Assembly (NCBI GenBank): GCA_012295275.1
Contig: CM022665.1
Coordinates: 48,148,564-48,212,563, forward strand
Length of the DNA: 64,000 nucleotides
Direction: 5' to 3'
Origin: Chrysomallon squamiferum
Lineage: Eukaryota > Mollusca > Gastropoda > Neomphalida > Peltospiridae
Under the pieces are notes generated by a model. It ran no database searches. It had not been told where the DNA came from and saw only the letters and a program-made list of their open reading frames with translations. The translations under genes were made by a program, and so were the position numbers. This document shows positions 54,481-64,000 of the stretch, piece after piece (within the stretch, counting starts at the first letter, position 1; each line of letters begins with the position of its first letter).

Positions 54481-57400
54481 TTTTAACATGTCAGTGAGTT
54501 TGTACTGTGTGTGTTAGAAACAGCGGTTAAAAATAATTTATAATTTTTAGTTGTGTAAATCGCTAAGCAGTTTACTTGTGTTTTGTCTATTTGATAAACT
54601 ACTGTAAGACTAGTAAGACTGCAGACAAGTGTTTGTGTTACTCAGTGTATTTGATAAACTACTGTAAGACTAGTAAGACTGCAGACAAGTGTTTGTGTTA
54701 CTCAGTGTATTTGATAAACTACTGTAAGACTAGTAAGACTGCAGACAAGTGTTTGTGTTACTCAGTGTATTTGATAAACTACTGTAAACTACTGTAAGAC
54801 TAGTGAGACTGCAGACAAGTGTTTGTGTTACTCAGTGTATTTGATAAACTACTGTAAGACTAGTGAGACTGCAGACAAGTGTTTGTGTTACTCAGTGTAT
54901 TTGATAAACTACTGTAAGACTAGTGAGACTGCAGACAAGTGTTTGTGTTACTCAGTGTATTTGATAAACTACTTTAAGACTAGTGAGACTGCAGACAAGT
55001 GTTTGTGTTACTCAGTGTATTTGATAAACTACTGTAAGACTAGTGAGACTGCAGACAAGTGTTTGTGTTACTCAGTGTATTTGATAAACTACTGTAAGAC
55101 TAGTAAGACTGCAGACAAGTGTTTGTGTTACTCAGTGTATTTGATAAACTACTGTAAGACTAGTAAGACTGCAGACAAGTGTTTGTGTTACTCAGTGTAT
55201 TTGATAAACTACTTTAAGACTAGTGTTTGTGTTACTCAGTGTATTTGATAAACTACTGTAAGACTAGTGAGACTGCAGACAAGTGTTTGTGTTACTCAGT
55301 GTATTTGATAAACTACTTTAAGACTAGTAAGACTGCAGACAAGTGTTTGTGTTACTCAGTGTATTTGATAAACTACTTTAAGACTAGTAAGACTGCAGAC
55401 AAGTGTTTGTGTTACTCAGTGTATTTGATAAACTACTTTAAGACTAGTAAGACTGCAGACAAAGACTAGTGTTTGTGTTACTACAGTGACTGCATTTTGA
55501 TAAACTACTGTAAGACTAGTGTTTGTGTTACTAGTGTAGACTGACTAGACAAGTGTTTGTGTTACTCAGTGTATTTGATAAACTACTGTAAGACTAGTGA
55601 GACTGCAGACAAGTGTTTGTGTTACTCAGTGTATTTGATAAACTACTTTAAGACTAGTAAGACTGCAGACAAGTGTTTGTGTTACTCAGTGTATTTGATA
55701 AACTACTGTAAGACTAGTGAGACTGCAGACAAGTGTTTGTGTTACTCAGTGTATTTGATAAACTACTGTAAGACTAGTGTTTGTGCTACTCAGTGTATTT
55801 GATAAACTACTGTAAACTACTGTAAGACTAGTAAGACTGCAGACAAGTGTTTGTGTTACTCAGTGTATTTGATAAACTACTGTAAGACTAGTGTTTGTGT
55901 TACTCAGTGTATTTGATAAACTACTGTAAGACTAGTAAGACTGCAGACAAGTGTTTGTGTTACTCAGTGTATTTGATAAACTACTGTAAGACTAGTGTTT
56001 GTGTTACTCAGTGTATTTGATAAACTACTGTAAGACTAGTGTTTGTGTTACTCAGTGTATTTGATAAACTACTGTAAGACTAGTAAGACTGCAGACAAGT
56101 GTTTGTTTTACCGGATGAGGTCAAGGAAGGCGTCCAGTGACGTTGCTGTCATCAGCTCCTCCTTCGAGGTGACGACAACTTTCTTCGAGTAGGAGCCGGG
56201 GTGAATCGACACCACGAGGACGATGCCGATGATGATGGCGATGAACGTTGTTGCGAAGTAGTAAACAATTGCACGAAGTCCCATCCTGCCACTGGACTTA
56301 GCATCGAGAGATGCCAAACCTGAAACAGTGAATACAAACTTAGTGAATACAAACTTAGTGAATACAAACTTAGTGACAGCAGATTTAGTGACAGCAAACT
56401 TAGTGACAACAAATTATATCTAGTGACAATTAATTACAAATATGTGACAATGTGACAATATAATACATTTAGTGACAACAAATTATATTTATTATGTATT
56501 CAGTAACAATAGGTTACATCTAGTGACAGTAAATTATATTTAGTAAGAATTCATCACATATCAGGGACAATACATTAATTACAACAAATTACATATTATT
56601 AGTGATAATAAATTATATTTAGTGACAAACGTACACTAATGATTAAATTATGACAATCACAGAGATTTCAGTCAGTAATCATGAGTACACTGTCATAATT
56701 AATTATTAGTGACAAAATTACACAAGTTGATTTACTGGTAAGACACATTAGTGAGATGGATGTTATATATTAGTGAGATGGATGTTACATATTAGTGAGA
56801 TGGATGTTACATATTAGTGAGATGAATATTATATATTAGTGAGATGAATATTATATATTCGTGATGGATGTTACATATTAGTGAGATGGATGTTACATAT
56901 TAGTGATATTAGTGAGATGAATATGGGATAATGTATTATCAGTAGTGAGACATATTTTACATGTTAATGTAACCATGAGGTTATGTTGCTACATAAGTGA
57001 TATGTGCATATACAACTGTCAGATATATATTACATACCAATATAGTAGTGAGACACACAAAAAACTGATATGTGAGACCTATGTAAGATGTTGATGTGTT
57101 TGTGAGATATACAAGATGTTGATTATATTAGTGTGATATATCAGTCAGACACATATTACAGGTTACTATATTAATGAGATTATACACTAAAACAACTGTG
57201 AGGCAGATTAGAACAAGCAGTATTTATTTAAACATTCTGGACATTTTAACTGTCTAAATGAACAGTTATTTGTTCATGCAACATCCTGCTGATCATGTGA
57301 GCTGTATATTTTGCACTGACCAAGTAATTTACTTTATGTACCTTTCCTGGCGTCAGGTCACATATTAAAGCAAACAGTTAATGTATTAATCAACGAGAAA

Positions 57401-57641
57401 AATTCCCACGGGGCAAGATTCTCGAGAAAAAAAATGTAAATAACAAAATAAAAACACTGGATTAGAAATCAATACTGAAAGAGGAGACATGTTTACGAAA
57501 TGTTCTATAAATAGAAATAATCCTTCTTAAACACTTTGTAAACAGCTGTCATAGTGTGACATATGTGTCACTTTTGTATTTCTTCTTAATTTCATTTAAA
57601 TTAATCTATACACCTTATATACATATATAGATTATATACAC

Positions 57642-57680
<39 letters not shown>

Positions 57681-60600
57681 CTTTAATTTAATTACTTTTT
57701 TATTTCAAAAACTATTATAGATCTTTGTGAATAGTTTTATTTTAGTAGTTTATTTCATGGAGTCTATGTCATAACATAGCACATTAATAATAATGAAATC
57801 TTTCAGGTGTATCACAGATAATATTAAAACAGGTATATTACAGGTAATATTAAAACAGGTGTATCACAGGTAATATTAAAACAGTCATTCACTGTTTGTG
57901 ATCTGTGTGTTTAGAGTTTGGGCTATCAAGTGCACTACAGCTGGTATGAGTCAGGTATTGTCAGTGTGTTTCTGTTACTGAGAAGGTGTACACAGAAGAT
58001 TTCTTACTGCTAATGGTAACACCAGGTCTCCTGTTTCAAATAAACTCTTTAAAGAAATGTTTAAGTTAAAATATGCTGAGAGTCACATTTCCAGTGTTGT
58101 TCTCAGAAGCACATTTATTTAACAATATTCACTGCAGCTTTAAAATATAAAAACCAAGAGTATTCTTATAATAAACAAATGGGAATATTTAATGTATGTC
58201 TAATAAATATTTTTTTTAGATTCATGAAAACTTTGCTGTGACTAACTCTATACCTCTACCCCCAACTCCCTGACCCCACCCATCCCAACCTCTGACAAAA
58301 GCCTTGTTGTTAGTAATTCTATATCCCACCATCTTATAATTCTATACTCCATCTAAACCCTACACCCACCATCTTATAATTCATTACTCCATCTAAACCT
58401 AGACCCACCATCTTATAATTCTATACTCCATCTAAACCTACACCCACCATCTTATATTTCTATATTCCATCTAAACCTACACCCACAATCTTATAATTCT
58501 ATATTCCATCTAAACCTACACCCACCATCTTATATTTCTATACTCCATCTAAACCTACACCCACCATCTTATATTTCTATACTCCATCTAAACCTAGACC
58601 CACCATTTTATAATTCTATATTCCATCTAAACCCTACACCCACCATCTTATAATTCATTACTCCATCTAAACCCTACACCCACCTTATAATTCTATACTC
58701 CATCTAAACCTACACCCACCCTCCCCTACTCTACTCCCTCCTGTCCACACCCATGACTGTTTGTGGGACTGTTCTGAAAGCATTCCTTCACCACAGTGAC
58801 TAGGTGACATCTGGTGTACTAAGCTGGCAGATTTAGTTCACTCTGAGAGTGTTATATTAACAACATGTGTAACATACACAGCGTATCTCCCAGTCGTAAT
58901 GCAATAACACACTGATAAGTTAACTCTGTGTAACAAACACAGATGACAGAGATATTGTTGTTGTTTGTTTTATTAAAGTGAAACACAAAACGGTTTCAAA
59001 CACACCCAGTGTGCTAAAATAAATATCAGTCATTTAGTGGGCTGCCTTTGCTCAGCAAAAATTATTTAATTTTTTATTTCCAAGTGGCCTTGAATGAGTA
59101 AAGATTTATTTAGTATTAAAGACACTGTCAGCGATGTTTTATGTTAATTAAAGAAAAATGATTCACAGGTTATTCATTTGAGTCAGCAGCAAGACATTTC
59201 GATTTTGTTTTCTTCAGAAGAGCATATACCATGATCTTTGGGACACTGTTGGAATGGGATATAAAGCTCTAAAGATTTGACTTAACTCAGAGAAAATGAG
59301 TAAAAACGATTTTCTTTAACTCAGAGGAAAGCAAAATTAATAAAATGAAAGAAAACATTAAAGTGAGACGCTGTATTTAAACTGCAGATCACTTATTCTG
59401 GTGACACTCACTGTAAATCAACAACAGAACAAAAATCAATGAACTCTGATAAGGTTTATCAAAGTTTGTTTGATACTTTGCAGGACTGTAACCAATAGTA
59501 ACAGGTCAAGGATTGTCAGCCTTTTATTCATGAATGTATACAGGTTATCACATTCCAAACACTGCCCATAACCGTAATATATAAAAGTAACATATTTTGT
59601 TTTGGAATTATGGTCACAACAAATCACAGACATTTACTTTATTATTTTTCCAGTAATGCTCACCATGAATACTCAGTTTACTTTTTGTACTGCTAAGTTT
59701 ACATGTTATATTGCTAAGTTTACATGTTATATTGCTATGTTTACTTGTTACAAAGCTATGTTTACTTGTTACATTGCTCAGTTTATTCAACATTGATAAA
59801 TTTACTTTTTTTATTTGTGTTAAAATGTTATATTGCAAAGTTTACTAAATTGCTATGTTTACTTGCTACACTGCTGTATTTACTTGTTATTTTTCAATGT
59901 TATAATGCTTTACTTGTTATATAGATGTTCACTTGTTATATAGATGTTTACTTGTTATATAGATGTTCACTTGTTATATAGATGTATTTACTTGTTATAT
60001 AGATGTTTACTTGTTATATAGATGTTTACTTGTTATATAGATGTTCACTTGTTATATAGATGTTCACTTGTTATATAGATGTGTTTACTTGTTATATAGA
60101 TGTTTACTTGTTATATAGATGTTTACTTGTTATATAGATGTTCACTTGTTATATAGATGTGTTTACTTGTTATATAGATGTGTTTACTTGTTATATAGAT
60201 GTTCACTTGTTATATAGATGTGTTTACTTGTTATATAGATGTTTACTTGTTATATAGATGTTCACTTGTTATATAGATGTTCACTTGTTATATAGATGTG
60301 TTCACTTGTTATATAGATGTTTACTTGTTATATAGATGTTTACTTGTTATATAGATGTGTTTACTTGTTATATAGATGTTTACTTGTTATATAGATGTTT
60401 ACTTGTTATATAGATGTGTTTACTTGTTATATAGATGTATTTACTTGTTATATAGATGTTTACTTGTTATATAGATGTGTTCACTTGTTATATAGATGTT
60501 TTACTTGTTATATAGATGTTCACTTGTTATATAGATGTTTTACTTGTTATATAGATGTTTACTTGTTATATAGATGTTTACTTGTTATATAGATGTGTTC

Positions 60601-62717
60601 ACTTGTTATATAGATGTTTTACTTGTTATATAGATGTTTTACTTGTTATATAGATGTTTACTTGTTATATAGATGTGTTTACTTGTTATATAGATGTTTA
60701 CTTGTTATATAGATGTTTACTTGTTATATAGATGTTCACTTGTTATATAGATGTGTTCACTTGTTATATAGATGTTTACTTGTTATATAGATGTTTACTT
60801 GTTATATAGATGTTCTTTACTTGTTATATAGATGTTTACTTGTTATATAGATGTTCACTTGTTATATAGATGTGTTCACTTGTTATATAGATGTGGTTTC
60901 ACTTGTTATATAGATGTTTACTTGTTATATAGATGTTTACTTGTTATATAGATGTTTAATAACACCATATAGATGTTCACCAGTTATATAGATTTTTGAG
61001 ACAGATTTTCCTTGTTATATAGAAATTAAACTATAGATGTTTACTTGTTATATAGTTGTTTTTTTTTTAAAAATAGATTTGTTTACACCATTTTATAGAT
61101 GTTTACTTGTTATATAAATGTTTATTTGTTATAAAGATTTTCCTTGTTATATAAAAAAAAAAAAAAAAAAATTTGCTATGTTTACCATTTTCTACATTTC
61201 TGTAAATTAAACTACAGTGCGTGTGACAAAAACATTTTACCTATCTGTTTAAACTACAGATTTATCATAAAACACTTTGATCTTTTGAAAAAAACAGTTT
61301 TGCATTCTCATCAAGATTCCTCTCCTGGGAAGGATATAAAGCATGATGGTGTTTGCTGAAACATTTTCCATATCTGTAAATTAAACTACAGATTTGTGAG
61401 AAAACATTTTTCTATCTTTTTTAAAAAAACAGATTTGTGAGACACCATTTTCCTATCTGTAAATTAAACTACAGATTTGTGAGAAAACATTTTCCTATCT
61501 TTTAAAAAAAAAAAACAGATTTGTGAGACAACATTTTCCTATCTGTTTTTAAAAAAAAAAAAAAAAAAGATTTGTGAGAAAACATTTTCCTATCTTTTAA
61601 AAAAAAAAAAAAAAAAAAACAGATTTGTGAGACATTTTCCTATATTTTTAAAAAACAACAGATTTGTGAGACAACATTTTCCTATCTGTTAAAAAACAAC
61701 AGATTTGTGAGACATTATTTACATATATGTAAAAAAAAAAAATTTGTGAGACAACATTTTCCTATCTCTAAAACCCCCCCAGATTTGTGAGACATTTTCC
61801 TATCTCTAAAAAAACAACAGATTTGTGAGACCACATTTTTTTCTTTCTGTAAACAGATTTGTGAGACACCATTTTCAAAAACAGTTTGTTAGTGACTGAA
61901 ACACTTAAAATAAAGTAAAAATCTGCAAAATATGTTTATAGTGTTAGGAAATACAGAAAACAGGGCAGCTAAATTTCATTAAAAGTGAGTTGAAAATAAT
62001 TTTAAAAAAAACAACAATTTTTACAGTTAAATAATTTGAGGGATAAATCTATAATTTGTGTTGATGTTTAGACACAACTACCTAGAACAAGAACTGCATT
62101 CACAGATATATCTGTATCATCAATCTAAATTAACTGTCTTTTAAAACTCTTTTATTAAGGCTTGCTTTCAAATTTGTTTAAGTACCATTTTACACTCCCA
62201 CACATACATAAACACCCACCATAAAAACCACACCCTCACCCACACATACTGTATTTTCAGTAATTTAACTTCCTCTTAAACGTTTGTTATCAAACCATAC
62301 TTGGGTTTTTCCTTGTTTCGTGTTCATATCATATTTTTCTGCACTAGTGAAGACTGTTATTGTTAAATGAAGTGGTAAAAGTATTGTATTAAGACACTGT
62401 TACTGTTAAATACAGCATTAACTTATTTAATTCTATTTTTCTTCTTATGCATTGTAATCGCTTAAAACCATGTTGAACTTTAAATGCATCAGTTGTGTGT
62501 TTGTTTAATCGTTGCTAACAGAAATAATTCCTAAATTACTGTGATTCTGAAACACAATTGTAAAGTCTGTTGTAGATTTCTGTTTGATTTTTCAACTCTA
62601 AATTCAAAACTTACACTGACATAACCAAATAATTCATTTTAATTTTATTTATGAAATTAATAATACTGGGCATCTCAAACTGCTTGTGTGTGTGTGTGTT
62701 TTTTTATGTGTGTGTTT

Positions 62718-62790
<73 letters not shown>

Positions 62791-63250
62791 TGTGTCTAAA
62801 AAGAGAGCGAAAGAGAGAGAGAGAGAGAGATTCTGTTTAACACATTGTTTTATCAAAGAAGCTCTATTGTAATAAATAATTATGTTTCAAATTTATTTAT
62901 CAAACTCACCATAATGGGTGTGTCACTCTTGAATTTCATGTGTTTGTGTGTGTGTGTGTGTGTCTCTAAAAGAGAGAGAGAGAGAGAGAGAGATTCTGTT
63001 TAACACATTGTTTTATCAAAGAAGCTCTATTGTAATAAATAATTATGTTTCAAATTTATTTATCAAACTCACCATAATGGGTATGTCACTCTTGAGTTTC
63101 ATGTGTGTGTGTGTGTGTTTGTGTGTGTGTATGTGTGTGTGTATGTGTCTATATGTGTGTGTGTCTGTGTGTCTGTGTGTGTCTGTGTGTCTGTGTGTGT
63201 CTATATGTGTGTGTGTCTGTATGTGTGTGTGTCTGTGTGTGTGTCTTTGT

Positions 63251-63294
<44 letters not shown>

Positions 63295-63584
63295 AAAGAG
63301 TGACAGAAAGAGAGAGAGAGATAGAAAGACAGATAGACAGATATATATATATATATATATATTCTGTATATCATGGCATTCTATCTAAGAACTGTTCTGT
63401 GTGTGTCAAGCTGCCCTGGTTTGGACGTTTAAAGAGATTACAACAAGTGATGAATAAGAGATGAGTTTTTAACTTGATTACAACTCACCGCTTTGAAGAC
63501 GCGTTTGGCCCGACCAGTTTCTTCAAATCTCAGGTTTGGCCCCGATGTTTCCATCATGGCTTCTGCAGCACCTTTGTCGTCCAT
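47559..63584 (-). CDS. EAAT: Excitatory amino acid transporter (SLC1 family), TM1-TM2 exons not found
   Basis: Exons seen: 63584-63489, 56319-56112, 51922-51654, 50853-50727, 49652-49419, 48675-48481, 48093-47959, 47742-47559; all junctions from the second exon on agree in phase. It moves glutamate/aspartate into cells, coupled to sodium, proton and potassium gradients. Landmarks: [20 protein letters not shown] (TM3), an extracellular 3-4 loop with several N-glycosylation sequons (NNT, NVT, NET, NGT, NTT), the Ser-rich hairpin [19 protein letters not shown] in TM7, [12 protein letters not shown] in the second hairpin, and [18 protein letters not shown] in TM8 with the Arg typical of acidic-substrate transporters. 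The tail is acidic. The N-terminal exon ([15 protein letters not shown] to RVFKA) ends in phase 0, but the next exon seen needs one base, so missing coding must be 1 mod 3. About 80 residues (TM1-TM2, FPGE-MRMLK region) are absent between 56320 and 63488. Confidence 0.92.
48100..48360. repeat. ~50-bp array upstream of the EAAT 48093-47959 exon
   Basis: Units acactgttatataccaca plus ctaaatattacactg recur about five times on the acceptor side of the exon. Confidence 0.8.
48671..48880 (-). repeat. ~33-bp array copying the acceptor of the EAAT 48675-48481 exon
   Basis: On the minus strand the real junction is gttcacag|ttcagcg. Units carry ttcacagttcag, i.e. the acceptor plus the first five exon bases, about five times, separated by tgtgttatatgaagtg. 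Confidence 0.87.
48930..49418 (-). repeat. ~38-bp array copying the donor of the EAAT 49652-49419 exon
   Basis: The real junction on the minus strand is catcgtccag|gtgagtcagtt. Units repeat tttcatccag|gtgagt or ttcatacag|gtgagt plus cagttagttagaaacacctg about 13 times; most keep an AG|gtgag donor. Confidence 0.92.
49653..50590 (-). repeat. ~40-bp array copying the acceptor of the EAAT 49652-49419 exon
   Basis: On the minus strand the real acceptor is ttcactcag|gtattctcc. Units ending ttattcag|gtataagtt plus actgactactgatgact repeat more than 20 times, all with a cag|gta acceptor context. Confidence 0.92.
50865..51205. repeat. ~25-bp array upstream of the EAAT 50853-50727 exon
   Basis: Units ttttaatatctacaaaaatg plus tctg repeat about 13 times and abut the acceptor side. 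Confidence 0.88.
51935..52955. repeat. Long ATT/GTA/ATC trinucleotide tracts and a ~42-bp minisatellite
   Basis: Trinucleotide tracts (about 51935-52345) pass into units ctaatattctttttaattat plus tattctcattattatt, repeated about 14 times to 52955, all in the intron between the 56319 and 51922 exons. Confidence 0.92.
53305..53392. repeat. (ATT)n microsatellite in an EAAT intron
   Basis: About 28 ATT units followed by TTTA units. Confidence 0.9.
54360..54480. repeat. (TA)n and (GA)n microsatellites in an EAAT intron
   Basis: TA tracts at about 54361-54383 and 54412-54424 precede about 50 bp of GA dinucleotides. Confidence 0.9.
54577..56111 (-). repeat. 60-bp array starting at the donor of the EAAT 56319-56112 exon
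   Basis: About 26 units lie directly against the exon. On the minus strand the real donor reads catccg|gtaaaacaaacacttgtc; each unit repeats ctgagtaacacaaacacttg plus tctgcagtcttactag, so most carry a GTAA in the place of the donor and a ctgcag acceptor-like site 20 bp later. Shortened units (36-38 bp) occur near 55220, 55490, 55770 and 55885-56040. Confidence 0.95.
58330..58735. repeat. ~44-bp C-rich minisatellite
   Basis: Units tctatactccatctaaacct plus acacccaccatcttataat recur about nine times. Confidence 0.92.
59690..61140. repeat. 20-bp satellite, about 55 copies
   Basis: The core (59930-60960) is tttacttgttatatagatg with small length variants (ttcacttg, gtgtttac). It is preceded by related units with gctaagtttacatgttatat and decays after 60960. 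Confidence 0.95.
61370..61870. repeat. ~38-bp repeat with long A-runs
   Basis: Units agatttgtgagacaacattt plus tcctatct and a variable A-run repeat about 12 times. Confidence 0.92.
62690..63362. repeat. 163-bp tandem duplication with GT and GA tracts
   Basis: Two copies of a unit containing a GT tract, a GA tract, ttctgtttaacacattg and caaactcaccataatgggt are spaced 163 bp apart. They are followed by a third long GT/CTGTGT tract (63104-63290), a GA tract and a TA tract. Confidence 0.9.
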
Positions 63585-64000
63585 TTTGTGAAAAACCTCA
63601 ACACTTGATCACTCACCTAAAACAGAACCAGAACCTGTAGCACACATGTCACTCAGGTGCCTCACATTTGTTAATTGTGATTTAAATCATTATGTTCATT
63701 GCACACAGTCGCACAGTGCAGTTAGCTGTGCACACAACTGTTAAATTACACTGTACATAATTTACATTATAAATAATTTAGTCTTAACTCTGCATGCAAT
63801 ATTAATTTATCAAATATTAATTTACATTATATACAATTTAGTTTTAACTTTGTATTCAATTGTTAATTTATCAGACATTAGTTTACATTATGTATAATAC
63901 ATTCTTAATTTTGTATTCAGTTAATTTATTAATATAATTTAGTCTTAACTTTGCATACAATCATTAATTTATCAATATTAATTTCTATTATATATAATTT
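63585..64000. other. EAAT 5' leader and upstream flank
   Basis: An acceptor-like ttttag|gtgag on the minus strand at 63616/63617 suggests that the coding exon begins in the 5'UTR at 63616 with a further leader exon outside the window. From about 63740 an AT-rich ~66-bp repeat (tttagtcttaactttgcat type, about four copies) runs to the window end. Confidence 0.45.

Larger units (their letters stand above)
56320..63488. other. Large EAAT intron interval, dominated by repeats
   Basis: One or two exons for TM1-TM2 are expected here but no segment encoding the conserved FPGE / MRMLK / ILPLI region was seen on the minus strand. The interval holds a gtgaatacaaactta array (56324-56400), aatacatattagtgagatgg units (56750-56930), (GA)n at about 57654-57680 and several minisatellites listed separately. 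Confidence 0.5.

Noticed and set aside
54576-55802. Plus-strand frames of 73-141 codons with a repeated Tyr/Cys/Lys-rich peptide
   Set aside because: They are the 60-bp intronic array of the EAAT gene read in a stop-free frame, antisense to the gene.
59690-61140. CRISPR-like regular array of short units
   Set aside because: Units are contiguous with no unique spacers, the DNA is a eukaryotic intron, and there are no cas genes; it is a satellite.

Overview
The window is nuclear DNA of an animal: three genes are split into short exons with GT-AG introns. The sequence is AT-rich and crowded with micro- and minisatellites. Protein similarity by eye and an uneven CpG pattern (CpG-rich left 11 kb, CpG-poor transcribed blocks) suggest an invertebrate, most likely a lophotrochozoan such as a mollusc. 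The species cannot be fixed from the sequence.

Layout: (1) 0-3 kb: two small secreted ten-cysteine proteins of prokineticin/colipase-like type, tail to tail. The plus-strand one is cut by the window edge; the minus-strand one is complete in two exons. (2) 3-13 kb: repeat-rich, CpG-rich DNA with one possible terminal exon near 8.0 kb and a small CpG island with a CRE at 11.05-11.15 kb. (3) 13.2-17.3 kb, minus strand: WASHC3 (CCDC53), an endosomal WASH-complex subunit, six exons. (4) 17.66-36.03 kb, plus strand: TNPO3 (transportin-3), the nuclear import receptor for SR proteins, 26 exons seen and one expected exon not found. WASHC3 and TNPO3 are head to head, 332 bp between start codons, over a CpG-rich bidirectional promoter with an ETS site. 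(5) 36-47.5 kb: convergent 3' flanks. (6) 47.56-63.58 kb, minus strand: an excitatory amino acid transporter (SLC1 family), eight exons seen; the exons for the first two membrane segments are not found.

The most unusual signal is a recurring structure. Many introns carry minisatellites of roughly 20-95 bp units that start at, or include, the adjoining splice junction, so each unit re-copies a 5' or 3' splice site and often a piece of the neighbouring exon. Strong cases are WASHC3 introns 3 and 4, TNPO3 introns 9, 15, 17, 24 and 25, and two EAAT arrays. The places where the genes look damaged (missing exons, an out-of-frame exon, an exon with a 63-bp duplication bringing an in-frame stop) coincide with these arrays. 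This could be a real mode of intron growth and exon erosion, or partly mis-assembly over repeats; transcripts and raw long reads would decide.

The genes serve unrelated housekeeping or cell-specific roles; only WASHC3 and TNPO3 look co-regulated, through their shared promoter.
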